Assembly: GCF_008327685.1 (NCBI RefSeq)
Contig: NZ_BDDE01000014.1
Coordinates: 1-64,000, forward strand
DNA length: 64,000 nucleotides
DNA from: Actinomadura sp. K4S16
Lineage (GTDB): Bacteria; Actinomycetota; Actinomycetes; Streptosporangiales; Streptosporangiaceae
Direction: 5' to 3'
This document shows positions 32,209-40,315 of the stretch, piece by piece. The notes beneath the pieces were generated by a model that searched no databases, had not been told where the DNA came from, and saw only the letters and a list, made by a program, of their open reading frames with translations. The translations under genes and the position numbers were made by a program. Numbering within the stretch: the stretch's first letter is position 1; each line of letters starts with the position of its first letter.

Positions 32209-33981
32209 TCAGGGCGCTTCGGCGCTGAGGGTGCGTGCCACGGAGCGGCGGGCCGCCATGCGCGCGGGCAGGGCGGTGAGCGCCGCCGTGGCCAGGAGCG
32301 ACACGAGCGCCGCGGCGCACAGCCACCAGGCGGGCGGCGCGCTCAGCTCACCGGCCGCGAGGACGCCCAAGGGGATGCCGATGACGGTGCCGGGCAGGGT
32401 CGGCAGGAGTTGCGCGGTGGACAGTCCGGCCGTGACCTGCCCGGGGGTGGCGCCGAGGGCGCGCGCGACGGCCATGGTGCGGCGGGTCTCCAGCGCGGTG
32501 GTCCAGGCGATCGTGATGATGTTCACCGCGGCGAGCACGGCCAGCGCGACGGTGACGGCGAGCAGTGCGTGGCGTCCTTGCTCGACCTTCACGTTGCCCA
32601 GCTTGGAGGATCCCAGGCCGTAGTCGTAGACGGGCTGGGCGTAGAGCATCAGCATGCCCGTCGCACCGATCATCGTGATCGCGATGCTCCAGGCGTGCAG
32701 GACGGCGCGGCCGGGACGGCGGGCGATCAGGCGCAGTCCCAGCAGCAGCGGGGTCGGCAGCAGCGCCGACACCCTGTTCAGCCGGGCCCGGCGCTCGGGC
32801 CGGCGGGCGGTGCCGGCGAGCGCGGTGACGGTCTCCGTGCGCAGAGCCCGCACGGTCGGGGCGAGAGTGGTCAGGACCGCCACGGCCAGGGCGACGACGG
32901 TCGTGAGCAGGACGGTGTCGGCGCTCGGGCCGGCGGCGGCGGTGAGCAGGCTCCCCGAGGGGTTGACGACGGCGGGCGCGGCCAGCCGGGCGATCACCAG
33001 GCCCAGCGCGTCCGCGAGCAGGGCCAGCGTCAGGTACTCGGCGAACAGGACGGCGGCGACCAGGCCGGGAGTGGCGCCGACGGCCTTGAGCAGCCCGACG
33101 CGGCGGGTCTGCTCGGCGGCACGTCCTGCAGCCAGCGTGGCCACGCCGGCGATCGCCAGGAGGCTGAGCAGCCAGCTGCCGACGACCAGGACCGGCTGGC
33201 TGTCCTTGAGCAGGACCCCGTCCTGCTCGGCCATGAACTGCCAGGTGAAGAAGTTGGTCGGGTACTCGTCGCTGTAGGGGCGGCGGGAGACCACGAACTC
33301 CCGGGCGGCGGCGGGGTCCCGCAGCTTCAGGTAGAGCAGGGAGGTCACCGGGAGGTCGGCGGCCGCCAGCACCCGGGCGTCGGTCCGGCTCACCCAGACC
33401 AGGCCGTTGGCGTCGCTCGGCCCGCCGCCCGGCCCGTTCATCGCCGCCCACGGGTAGACGGTGTGCGCCGAGGTCACGGCGATCCCGGCGACGGGAAGCG
33501 AGCGGCCGGCGACCGTGACGCGGTCGCCGACCCGGACGCCCAGTGCGGCCGCGAAGCCGCGCTCGACCACGACGCCTCCCGGGCGGACCCAGCCGCCCGA
33601 GGTCACCAGCGGGCGATCGATCGGGCCCGGGGCCGCGTCGGCGCCCTGCGCCACCGCGCGCGACGTCAGGCCGTGCGCCGTCAGCGCCGTGTAGTACTGG
33701 CGGTACGGCCCGCTGTGGCCGGCGACCCCGGGAGCACGCTCCAGCGCCGCCATGGCCGAAGCCGCGGTCCGCCCGGTGCCAGGGGTGAGCGCTACGACGT
33801 CCGGTCCGGCCGTGGCCGCGCGGGTCTGGCGGAAGAGCGTGTCGGTCGCCTGTCCCAGTGACAGCCCCAGGGCCAGCGTGGCGGTGGCAGCGGTGATCGA
33901 GACGAGGAGCATCGCGGCCTGGACGGGATGCCGGCGTACGTCGGCCGTCACGAGGCGGAACACCAGCACCATCCGGCCCAT
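32209..33981 (-). CDS. FtsX-like (MacB-type) permease
   Basis: 590-residue membrane protein with two FtsX-like domains. An N-terminal helix (about 15-40) is followed by a large extracytoplasmic domain to about 255, then three helices (VVGSWLLSLLAIAGVATLAA, AVLFAEYLTLALLADALGLV and another). A second four-helix block closes the protein, with motifs LLKAVGATPGLVAAV and VARALGATPGQVTAG at the matching loops. Such permeases need a LolD/MacB-type ATPase, but none is encoded next to it. The ATG at 33981 lies behind GGGGGCTGAG. Upstream is a strong TTGACG promoter covered by palindromes. Confidence 0.83.
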   Translation of the reverse strand: MGRMVLVFRLVTADVRRHPVQAAMLLVSITAATATLALGLSLGQATDTLFRQTRAATAGPDVVALTPGTGRTAASAMAALERAPGVAGHSGPYRQYYTALTAHGLTSRAVAQGADAAPGPIDRPLVTSGGWVRPGGVVVERGFAAALGVRVGDRVTVAGRSLPVAGIAVTSAHTVYPWAAMNGPGGGPSDANGLVWVSRTDARVLAAADLPVTSLLYLKLRDPAAAREFVVSRRPYSDEYPTNFFTWQFMAEQDGVLLKDSQPVLVVGSWLLSLLAIAGVATLAAGRAAEQTRRVGLLKAVGATPGLVAAVLFAEYLTLALLADALGLVIARLAAPAVVNPSGSLLTAAAGPSADTVLLTTVVALAVAVLTTLAPTVRALRTETVTALAGTARRPERRARLNRVSALLPTPLLLGLRLIARRPGRAVLHAWSIAITMIGATGMLMLYAQPVYDYGLGSSKLGNVKVEQGRHALLAVTVALAVLAAVNIITIAWTTALETRRTMAVARALGATPGQVTAGLSTAQLLPTLPGTVIGIPLGVLAAGELSAPPAWWLCAAALVSLLATAALTALPARMAARRSVARTLSAEAP

Positions 33982-34056
33982 CGCGCTCAGCCCCCAGCCC
34001 GGTTCAGGTCGTCGAGTCCCCCGCCGCCGCGCCCTGCCGACTCGGGAGGCGCCACC

Positions 34057-34069
34057 GCTAACGGTTAGC
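34057..34069. promoter_or_regulatory. 13-bp palindrome downstream of the FtsX promoter
   Basis: GCTAAC-G-GTTAGC is a perfect inverted repeat just downstream of the predicted -10 box of the permease gene. It resembles a TetR-type half-site pair. Regulator unknown. Confidence 0.5.
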
Positions 34070-34072
34070 CAT

Positions 34073-34101
34073 AGATTGTCGCGATCTTCCGAGATCGTCA
34101 A
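34073..34101 (-). promoter_or_regulatory. Promoter of the FtsX-like permease, overlapped by a palindrome
   Basis: Read on the minus strand: TTGACG, 17-bp spacer, CAATCT. The perfect palindrome CGATCT-TCCG-AGATCG (34082-34097) fills the spacer and touches the -35, an ideal repressor position. Confidence 0.6.
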
Positions 34102-34176
34102 TCGGGACCGTCGCACTCGCCCGCGACCGCGCGGACGGAAGCCCTCATGGCACCGGCGCCGATTCCAATTAGTTCG

Positions 34177-34205
34177 TTGACGAATAATTCGTCAGTGAAT
34201 TACCT
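34177..34205 (+). promoter_or_regulatory. Leaderless promoter with internal 17-bp palindrome
   Basis: TTGACG (34177-34182), 17-bp spacer, TTACCT (34200-34205), then 7 nt to the ATG at 34213. The perfect repeat TGACGAA-TAA-TTCGTCA (34178-34194) lies over the -35 and spacer, so a bound dimer would block transcription. Confidence 0.65.
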
Positions 34206-34212
34206 TGATGCC

Positions 34213-34683
34213 ATGCCAGAACCCCTGACCCCCCGCGAGGTCTTTCTGAAGCTCGTGCACGGCGTGTGCGAGGAGCGCTGGGAAGAGGTGCTCGACCTCT
34301 ACGCCGAGCAGACGCACGTGGAGCACCCGTTCCACCCACTCGAGGCGCCCCCGCTGCGGTCCCGCGAGGAGCTGCGCGAGCACTTCGGCTTCAACGCCCC
34401 GCCCGGTGCCCACACGGGGCACACACTGCGCCGCCGGCCGACCGGCATCACCGTCCACGAGACCGCGGATCCCGAGGTCATCGTGGCCGAGTTCCAGTAC
34501 GAGGGGACCGTGGTGGAGACCGGCGAGCCGTTCGCGTTCCCGGGGGTCTTCGTCCTGCGGGTCCGCGACGGGAAGATCGTCGAGTCCCGCGACTACCTCG
34601 ACCACCTGCGCTCCGCCCGGGCCCGCGGCCAGCTCGGCGAGGTCCTCGACGCCGTCCGGCAGCACCACACGCCTGACAGCTGA
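34213..34683 (+). CDS. NTF2-like / SnoaL-like protein
   Basis: 156 residues with the cone-shaped NTF2 fold pattern: an N-terminal helix EVFLKLVHGVCEERWEEVLDLY, then THVEHPFHPLEAPPLRSREE and the final beta-sheet FVLRVRDGKIVESRDYLDH. SnoaL-like proteins act as cyclases, isomerases or hydrolases on small molecules; no catalytic role can be read directly. The ATG is 7 nt after a TTACCT box and has no ribosome site, so the mRNA is probably leaderless and under control of the palindrome in its promoter. Confidence 0.82.
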   Translation: MPEPLTPREVFLKLVHGVCEERWEEVLDLYAEQTHVEHPFHPLEAPPLRSREELREHFGFNAPPGAHTGHTLRRRPTGITVHETADPEVIVAEFQYEGTVVETGEPFAFPGVFVLRVRDGKIVESRDYLDHLRSARARGQLGEVLDAVRQHHTPDS

Positions 34684-34804
34684 GGCCCTGCCCGGCACCG
34701 TCCTGGACGCGCGCGGTCACCGCCCACGCCCCGGCGGTGGAGCGGTGCGCGCTCGCCAACTGGCCTGACGGGCGCGACCTCCTGCGGCCCCTGCTCAGGC
34801 GCGG

Positions 34805-35380
34805 CTATGAGGAGAGGGCGCCGTGCACGATCGAGTGCGCGATGCTCCGTACGAATTCCGCGCTCACGTACTCGGGGGGCGCGGTGACGAGGGTGAACAG
34901 CGCGCCGCCGTACAGCGCGATCAGAGTGGGGATCTTCTCGGTCGGGATGGCGAGGTCGAGCTCGGCATGATGGCCGGCGGTGAAGCGCACCGACGCGTCC
35001 TGCAACCCCGCGAGGGCCGCGGCCAGGGCCGGCCGCCGTGTCGCCTCCAGCTGGAGTTCGAAGATCGCGAGATAGCGGGTGCGGTGCGCGGTGGCCGCCG
35101 CGAGCAGTGACTCCGTCAGCAGCTCGGTGATTCCGGCGCCGCTCGCCCTTTCGGGGCGGGCGGCGTCGTCCATGTCGGCGTGGTGCAGCTCGACGACGCG
35201 TTCCGCGGTGGCCACGAGGAGCGCTTCGCGGCTGGGGAAGTAGTTCGAGGCCGTTCCCTGGGGCACCCCGGCGGCCTTCTCGACCGCGCGATGGGTCACG
35301 CCATGCGCACCGGACGCCGCGAGCAGGTCGATGGCGGCATCGGTGAGGTCTCGGCGCCGTCCGGGGTTGGTCCGCGGCAC
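34805..35380 (-). CDS. TetR family transcriptional regulator
   Basis: 191-residue repressor. The N-terminal helix-turn-helix (about 8-55) reads DLTDAAIDLLAASGAHGVTH, then AGVPQGTASNYFPSREALLV. The C-terminal ligand domain is helical and about 130 residues long. A GTG start lies 6 nt after a TACGAT box (35387-35392), indicating a leaderless mRNA. It is divergent from the FAD monooxygenase gene at 35439 and separated from it by a 14-bp palindrome, the classical arrangement of a TetR repressor and the detoxifying enzyme it controls. Confidence 0.9.
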   Translation of the reverse strand: MPRTNPGRRRDLTDAAIDLLAASGAHGVTHRAVEKAAGVPQGTASNYFPSREALLVATAERVVELHHADMDDAARPERASGAGITELLTESLLAAATAHRTRYLAIFELQLEATRRPALAAALAGLQDASVRFTAGHHAELDLAIPTEKIPTLIALYGGALFTLVTAPPEYVSAEFVRSIAHSIVHGALSS

Positions 35381-35401
35381 CCCGTCATCGTATGGCAGTC
35401 T

Positions 35402-35415
35402 TCGTACTAGTACGA
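35402..35415. promoter_or_regulatory. TetR operator candidate
   Basis: TCGTACT-AGTACGA is a perfect 14-bp palindrome in the TetR/monooxygenase divergent region. It covers the -35 region of tetR and a TACGAT that may be the -10 of the monooxygenase gene. Confidence 0.65.
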
Positions 35416-35438
35416 TCGTAGTGGTAAGGAGCGAGTCC

Positions 35439-36596
35439 GTGCGCGTAGTCGTGGGGGGAGCCGGTCTGGGCGGCGTCTCGGCCGCCGTCGGCCTGTGTCG
35501 GGCCGGGCACGAGGTGGTGCTGTACGAGCGCGGCGCCGAACTCCGGGAGGCGGGCACCGGCGTCGTGATCATGCCGAACGGCGTCCGCGCGCTCGACGCG
35601 CTGGGGCTGGGCGACGCCGTCCGCTCCGGCCGCGGCGAGGAGACGCCCGCCGCCACCGGCGGGCTGCGGGACTGGCGGGGGCGGCCGCTGCTGGTCACGG
35701 ACGCGGGAGAGGCCCGGCGGACGGTCGGAGCCCCGGCCGTCGTGGGCCGCACGGAACTGCACCAGGCGCTGCGGGCCCCGCTGCCACCCGAGTCCGTGCG
35801 CACGGGGACCGCGATCGAGCGGCTGGACCCCGCCGAGAGCGGCGTCGCGGTGATCAGCGACGGCGAGCGGGTGGACGCGGCGGACGCGGTGATCGTGGCC
35901 GACGGCATCGGCAGCACGCTGCGCGTCCGGCTCTTCCCCGGCCACCCCGGCCTGCGGCGGGTCGGCCGCCTGGACCTGCGCGGAACGCTGCCCGCACCCG
36001 CCGGCCTCGACGTCACCGACCTCCTGGCCGGCGTCCTCGTCGACCGGCGCACCGGGTCGATGTTCGGCCTGTTCCCGCTGAGGGACGGCGGCCTGTACTG
36101 GTTCACCGACTCCGCATTGCACGGAACCCCGCCCGCCCCAGACGAGGCACGCCGGCAGATGCTGTCCCTGATGGCCGACTGGCATCCGGCGGTCCCGGCC
36201 CTGATCGAGGCCACCCCGCCCGCCGACGTCTACGTCGACGCGATCGCCTGCCTCGCCAGACCGCTCCCCACCTACGCCCTCGGCCGGATCGCCCTCCTCG
36301 GCGACGCCGCGCACGCCATGACCCCCGACCTCGGTCAGGGCGCCAGCCAGGCCTTCGAGGACGCCGCCGCGATCACCCGCCATCTGGAGGACGCCGGACC
36401 GTCGCAGGTCGCCGAGCGCCTGCGCCGCTACGACGCCGAACGCCGCCCCCGCGCCAACCGCCTCATGGCGCAAGCGTCCCGGCAGTCGTGGCTGACCTCG
36501 AGGACCGGCGCCACCGCCTGGCTCCGGGACGCCGCCCTCCGCGCGATCCCCGACCGCCTCGCCACCCGCCAACTGGCCGCCCTCTGGCAGGCCTGA
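35439..36596 (+). CDS. FAD-dependent monooxygenase (group A)
   Basis: 385-residue single-component flavoprotein hydroxylase. It shows FAD motif VVVGGAGLGGVSAAVGLCRAG at the extreme N-terminus, the DG motif in VIVADGIGSTLRVRLF, and the GD motif IALLGDAAHAMTPDLGQGAS. The fold is that of salicylate and kynurenine hydroxylases. The GTG at 35439 has AAGGAG 7-8 nt upstream and gives the usual N-terminus. Divergent from TetR and probably induced by its own substrate; inferred role is hydroxylation or inactivation of an aromatic compound or antibiotic. Confidence 0.88.
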   Translation: MRVVVGGAGLGGVSAAVGLCRAGHEVVLYERGAELREAGTGVVIMPNGVRALDALGLGDAVRSGRGEETPAATGGLRDWRGRPLLVTDAGEARRTVGAPAVVGRTELHQALRAPLPPESVRTGTAIERLDPAESGVAVISDGERVDAADAVIVADGIGSTLRVRLFPGHPGLRRVGRLDLRGTLPAPAGLDVTDLLAGVLVDRRTGSMFGLFPLRDGGLYWFTDSALHGTPPAPDEARRQMLSLMADWHPAVPALIEATPPADVYVDAIACLARPLPTYALGRIALLGDAAHAMTPDLGQGASQAFEDAAAITRHLEDAGPSQVAERLRRYDAERRPRANRLMAQASRQSWLTSRTGATAWLRDAALRAIPDRLATRQLAALWQA

Positions 36597-36615
36597 CGCG
36601 AACGCCGTCTCCGCG

Positions 36616-37413
36616 TCATGCCGCCGGGTCCCGTCTTGCGAGGACGAGGGCGGCAACGGCGGCGGCCAAGCCGATCGTGACGAGTTGGGCGATGGTTCCG
36701 GTGGCGAGGTGGGTGGTGCCGGACGGGTCGAACAGGTGCGTCCAGGCCTGCCAGTAGTGCACGGGGAGGACGACCGTCACGGCGTGGAGCGCGGATTGGC
36801 CGTCGAGGATGGTCGCCATGACGACGAAGGCGATGGCGGTACCGAGGGCTTCGGCGCCGCGGGGCAGGAGCAGGCCGAGCGCGAGGGCGATCGCGGCGAT
36901 GCTCAGCATGCAGAGGACGGTGTAGCCGCCGGCGGCCAGGACGCGGGCGATGGCGTCGCAGGTGGTGAGGGCAGGCGCGTCGATGATGTGGAAGGGATGC
37001 CAGCCGAAGAGCGCGAGGCCGCTCAGCAGGCCGGCCACCAGCACGCACGCGGTGGCGGCCACGGTGACGATCGCGACGGCGGCGAGCTTTCCGGCGAGCA
37101 GCCGTGAGCGGGTGACCGGGGCGACGTAGAGGTAGCGCAGTGTCCCCCAGTCTCGGTCGGCGGATCCGATGGCCGTGGCCAGAAGCGCGACCACGATGGG
37201 AAGCAGCAGGGGGGCGATGAACTGGAGGCTCGCCATGGCGTGGTTGAGGGCGGAGTAAGGGGCCGCGCCGAACAGGCCGCCCTGGGTGCCGTTGCGGTGC
37301 CCGGCATGGGACGCGGTCGCGAGCGCGGCCATGACGGGGACGGCGGCCAGGCAGGCGAGCGCCACGAGGGTGCGGACGCGGAGCAGTTGGCTGGTCAGTT
37401 CAACGCGCAGCAT
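36616..37413 (-). CDS. ABC-2 type transporter permease
   Basis: 265-residue membrane protein with six predicted helices, beginning VRTLVALACLAAVPVMAAL and carrying the conserved early cytoplasmic block GTLRYLYVAPVTRSRLLAGK typical of ABC-2 permeases. It overlaps the upstream ATPase gene by 14 nt, so the two form an exporter. The pair is divergent from a PadR gene, fitting a regulated efflux system for a toxic compound or bacteriocin. Substrate unknown. Confidence 0.85.
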   Translation of the reverse strand: MLRVELTSQLLRVRTLVALACLAAVPVMAALATASHAGHRNGTQGGLFGAAPYSALNHAMASLQFIAPLLLPIVVALLATAIGSADRDWGTLRYLYVAPVTRSRLLAGKLAAVAIVTVAATACVLVAGLLSGLALFGWHPFHIIDAPALTTCDAIARVLAAGGYTVLCMLSIAAIALALGLLLPRGAEALGTAIAFVVMATILDGQSALHAVTVVLPVHYWQAWTHLFDPSGTTHLATGTIAQLVTIGLAAAVAALVLARRDPAA

Positions 37414-38341
37414 GCCCGTCGCCTCCTTGGGTGATGGTGAGGAACGCCTCTTCCAGGGACCGGCTCGCCCGGTGCACGCCGGCGACGCCGATACCGGCCG
37501 TGACCAGGGCGTGGACGAGATCGCGTGAGGGGACCCCGGGGGCGGCGACGGTGACTTCGCCGCCCTGGGCCGTGACGGTGGCGACGCCCGCCATCTCGCC
37601 GAGGACGGCGGCCGCCCGCTCGCCGTCGTCGACCTGGACGAGATAGGCGCCGGTATCGTCCAGCAGGTCGGCGAGGGGCCCGGCGGTGACCAGGCGGCCG
37701 CGGTTCATGACGACGACGTGGGTCGCCAGTTGCTGCACCTCGGCAAGCTGGTGGCTGGAGAGCAGCACCGCCGCTCCCCGTCCGGCCAGTGCCCGCAGGT
37801 GTTCGCGCAGAGCCCGCACCTCGGCGGGGTCCAGCCCGTTGGCGGGCTCGTCGAGGATCAGCACGTCGGGCGCCCGCATGAGCGCCTGCGCCAGCATCAG
37901 CCGCTGCTTCATCCCCATCGAGTAGCCCTTGGCCCTGCGGTCGATCGCCGGGCCGAGTCCGGCGAGGTCGAGCGCGGCGTCCAGCGCGGGCGGCGGCCAG
38001 GCGCGCCGGGTCGCCGACCACAGCAGCTTCAGGTTGGCGAGGCCGGACAGGTGGGGCACGAACGCCGGGCCGTCGATGAGCACGCCGGTGCGGCGGAGCA
38101 CCGCGGCGCCGAGGCCGACCGGCCGCCCGAGGATCGTCGCGCCGCCGGCGTCCGGGGCGGACAGGCCGACCAGCATCCGCATCACGGAGGTCTTCCCCGC
38201 GCCGTTCGGGCCGAGCAGGCCGCAGATCTGGCCGGCCTCCACGGTGAGGCCGAGGCCGCTGACGGCCTGCGTGCGCCCGTACCGTTTGGACAGTCCACGG
38301 GCGCAGATCATCGGTGTCGCGGGGGTGGCGGAGGTTCTCAT
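37400..38341 (-). CDS. ABC transporter ATP-binding protein (CcmA/DrrA-like)
   Basis: 313-residue ATPase. Walker A is GPNGAGKTSVMRML, the signature is the variant YSMGMKQRLMLAQAL, Walker B is VLILDEPANGLDP and the switch histidine lies in LLSSHQLAEVQQL. The C-terminal 90 residues form the extension common to drug and bacteriocin exporters. GGAAGG precedes the ATG by about 6 nt. It is co-expressed with the overlapping permease and divergent from PadR across a row of TAGTACGC repeats. Confidence 0.9.
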   Translation of the reverse strand: MRTSATPATPMICARGLSKRYGRTQAVSGLGLTVEAGQICGLLGPNGAGKTSVMRMLVGLSAPDAGGATILGRPVGLGAAVLRRTGVLIDGPAFVPHLSGLANLKLLWSATRRAWPPPALDAALDLAGLGPAIDRRAKGYSMGMKQRLMLAQALMRAPDVLILDEPANGLDPAEVRALREHLRALAGRGAAVLLSSHQLAEVQQLATHVVVMNRGRLVTAGPLADLLDDTGAYLVQVDDGERAAAVLGEMAGVATVTAQGGEVTVAAPGVPSRDLVHALVTAGIGVAGVHRASRSLEEAFLTITQGGDGHAAR

Positions 38342-38376
38342 CACGGGCCTTCCAGGTCGGGGACGCGCCGGTCGCC

Positions 38377-38452
38377 TAGTACGCGGCGCGTAGTACGCCA
38401 CGAGTAGTACGCGGAACATAATACGTAATGCGTAGCATCGTGGCGCGTACTA
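38377..38452. promoter_or_regulatory. PadR operator array: three direct and one inverted TAGTACGC
   Basis: TAGTACGC occurs at 38377, 38391 and 38405, exactly 14 bp apart, and its complement GCGTACTA at 38445. The boxes span the divergent promoters of the ABC exporter and the PadR operon, so PadR probably represses both. Confidence 0.7.
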
Positions 38453-38463
38453 CGATCGGAGCC

Positions 38464-38763
38464 ATGCACGGCAACGACGCGCAGATGCTGGTGCTCACCG
38501 TCCTCGCGAACGGTCCGCTGCACGGTTACGCGATCAACACGGCGATCGAGCGGCTCACCGGCCGTCGGCTCGGCCCGGGCAGCCTCTACGGCGCGCTGAC
38601 CCGGCTGGAGGCGAAGAACCTCATCGAGCCGCTGCCCGAGGAAGGCCGGCAGCGCACGCTCCGCCTGACCCCCGAAGGCCGGACCACGCTGGAGCAGGAG
38701 TTGCGGGCGATGGCGCACATCGCCGCGGTCGGCCTGCGCGACCTCGGGGTGGGGACGGCATGA
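38464..38763 (+). CDS. PadR family transcriptional regulator
   Basis: 99-residue winged-helix protein of the short PadR class: MLVLTVLANGPLHGYAINTAI forms the first helices and LGPGSLYGALTRLEAKNLIE the recognition helix, followed by the wing RTLRLTPEGRTTLEQEL. CGGAG precedes the ATG at 38464; the frame extends slightly further up through operator sequence. It overlaps the membrane protein gene by 4 nt (ATGA) and is divergent from the ABC-2 exporter, its probable target. The TAGTACGC array is its likely binding site. Confidence 0.9.
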   Translation: MHGNDAQMLVLTVLANGPLHGYAINTAIERLTGRRLGPGSLYGALTRLEAKNLIEPLPEEGRQRTLRLTPEGRTTLEQELRAMAHIAAVGLRDLGVGTA

Positions 38764-39527
38764 GGCTCGCGCCGCTGCTGCTCAGCCTGTATCCCCATCC
38801 CGTCCGCGCGCGCTGGGGCCCCGATCTGGAGGCCGAGATCCGGGAGGCCCGCTGGCGGAGCCTGCCCGACACCCTGGCCGGCATCGCCGGCCTGTGGCTG
38901 CACCCGGTCGTCTGGCCGGGCGCGTCGCCGCGCCGGCGCAGGCTGCGGATGACGACCATGGCCGTGGCGGTCGCCCTCGCCTGCTGGTTCGCCTCGCTGG
39001 CCACCGCCGAACTGGGTGGACGGTCCGCGCAGGCCGCGGGGCACTCCCCGCTGATGTCGGCCGGGATGGCCCTGCTCCTCGCGGGCCTGGCACTCCTCGC
39101 CCCGTTCCCCGTCTTCCGCGCGCTCACGGCCACGTGCCGGATCGCCGTGTCCCGCCTCGCGGTACCGGCAGCGCTCGGGGCGGGCGCCGTCATCGCCGTC
39201 CGCGCCGGGGCCGCGAGCGAGCCGCACATCGTGCAGGCCGTCGTGCTCTCCTGCTGGTGGACGGCCCTGGCCCTGGGCGCCGTCCAGTCCTGCCGGACGA
39301 TCGCCGCCGCCGGGCCGCACGTCGTCCCGCCGAGTGCCGGTCGTCTTCGCCTGGGCACGGCGTTCCTGACCGCGGGCGCGACGGCCAACGCCACCGCCCT
39401 TCTGGGCTTCTCACTGAACGACGGTCCCGACCCGGCGGCGACCGCGACCGGCCTCGGACTGCTCGGCCTGCTGACCACCCTCGTCCTGGTCCTCCGCGAC
39501 ACCCACCACCTGCCCACCCCCAAGTGA
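38760..39527 (+). CDS. Membrane protein coupled to PadR
   Basis: 255 residues. An N-terminal cytoplasmic part (LLSLYPHPVRARWGPDLEAE, often found in proteins paired with PadR) is followed by about five membrane helices from about residue 60, for example TTMAVAVALACWFASLATAE. The ATG overlaps the PadR stop, so the two are translated together. The RWG/ExE-like start recalls permease-associated proteins of PadR-controlled efflux loci. A role as accessory or sensor for the ABC exporter encoded divergently is inferred, not shown. Confidence 0.75.
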   Translation: MRLAPLLLSLYPHPVRARWGPDLEAEIREARWRSLPDTLAGIAGLWLHPVVWPGASPRRRRLRMTTMAVAVALACWFASLATAELGGRSAQAAGHSPLMSAGMALLLAGLALLAPFPVFRALTATCRIAVSRLAVPAALGAGAVIAVRAGAASEPHIVQAVVLSCWWTALALGAVQSCRTIAAAGPHVVPPSAGRLRLGTAFLTAGATANATALLGFSLNDGPDPAATATGLGLLGLLTTLVLVLRDTHHLPTPK

Positions 39528-39616
39528 CCACTCTTGGCCGTATGCACCAAGCGGGCCCGTTTTCCCCACACGCCGCAGCAGAGGCTGGAGTTCGGGGCGA
39601 TCGGCGGGGCGGGTGG

Positions 39617-39622
39617 TACGGT
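39617..39622 (+). promoter_or_regulatory. -10 box TACGGT with a GTG-led minimal leader frame
   Basis: TACGGT lies 6 nt before a GTG-ACC-AGT-TGA frame at 39629, about 55 nt upstream of the phosphatase gene. This resembles a leaderless start of a three-codon leader. The role, if any, is unknown. Confidence 0.3.
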
Positions 39623-39683
39623 GACGCCGTGACCAGTTGATCTTGCCCGGCCTGCTGCTGTCGGGCGGTGGCGGGAGTAGGCC

Positions 39684-40187
39684 ATGCGGACCAAGGGCCG
39701 GGGAGCGCCTGACGCGGAGTCGCCCTGGGACGAGATCGTCCCGATGCTCTGGATGGGCGGGCACTACTACCGGGATCCGGCCGGTGTCCGGACGCCGGCC
39801 GTGGTCGGTCGCGAGTTCGATCTCGTGATCAGTCTGTACGTGCGCGAAGGGCACGGTCCGGACGCCGGGGTCGAGCACCGCCGTGTCGAGGTTCCGGACG
39901 GGCCGCTGACCGCCGAGCAGATCGAGGCGGTCTGCCGTGCGGCGGAGTCGGTCGCGGAGTCGGTCCGGCAAGGAAGGCGCGTGCTGGTCCGCTGCCATTC
40001 CGGCTACAACCGTTCCGGCCTTGTCATCGCCCATGCCCTCACGCTTCTGGGCCACAGCACCGACGATGCCGTCTTCCTGCTTCGGTATCGGCGGTCGAAA
40101 TGGGCGCTGAACAACTCCCTGTTCGTGGACTACCTGAACACCGGACTCGACGTGGCGCGGCTGCTCACAGGCCTCGGCTCGACGTGA
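39684..40187 (+). CDS. Dual-specificity-type protein phosphatase
   Basis: 167-residue cysteine phosphatase. The P-loop RCHSGYNRSG matches Cys-x5-Arg (Cys104, Arg110) followed by Ser. The N-terminal strand FDLVISLYV and VPDGPLTAEQIEAVCRAAES place it with dual-specificity and tyrosine phosphatases, which remove phosphate from Tyr, Ser/Thr or phosphorylated small molecules. A GGGAG lies about 8 nt before the ATG. It is monocistronic. A kinase gene lies 12 kb away, but nothing links the two. Confidence 0.83.
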   Translation: MRTKGRGAPDAESPWDEIVPMLWMGGHYYRDPAGVRTPAVVGREFDLVISLYVREGHGPDAGVEHRRVEVPDGPLTAEQIEAVCRAAESVAESVRQGRRVLVRCHSGYNRSGLVIAHALTLLGHSTDDAVFLLRYRRSKWALNNSLFVDYLNTGLDVARLLTGLGST

Positions 40188-40315
40188 GGGCGGGCTGAGG
40201 CGCCGCATCGCTCGCAAGCGGGTTTCCTTCGACGGCGGGCGATGATTTCGGGCGGTGGCGGAGGTCCGCACTCGGGCAGGACACGCAGACCAGACCTCAC
40301 ACCAGGATGGCCGAC

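Noticed and set aside
31759..33861. A 700-codon plus-strand frame opposite the FtsX permease
   Set aside because: The minus strand encodes recognisable membrane helices and FtsX loops; this frame is repetitive Gly/Gln/Arg and has no ribosome site.
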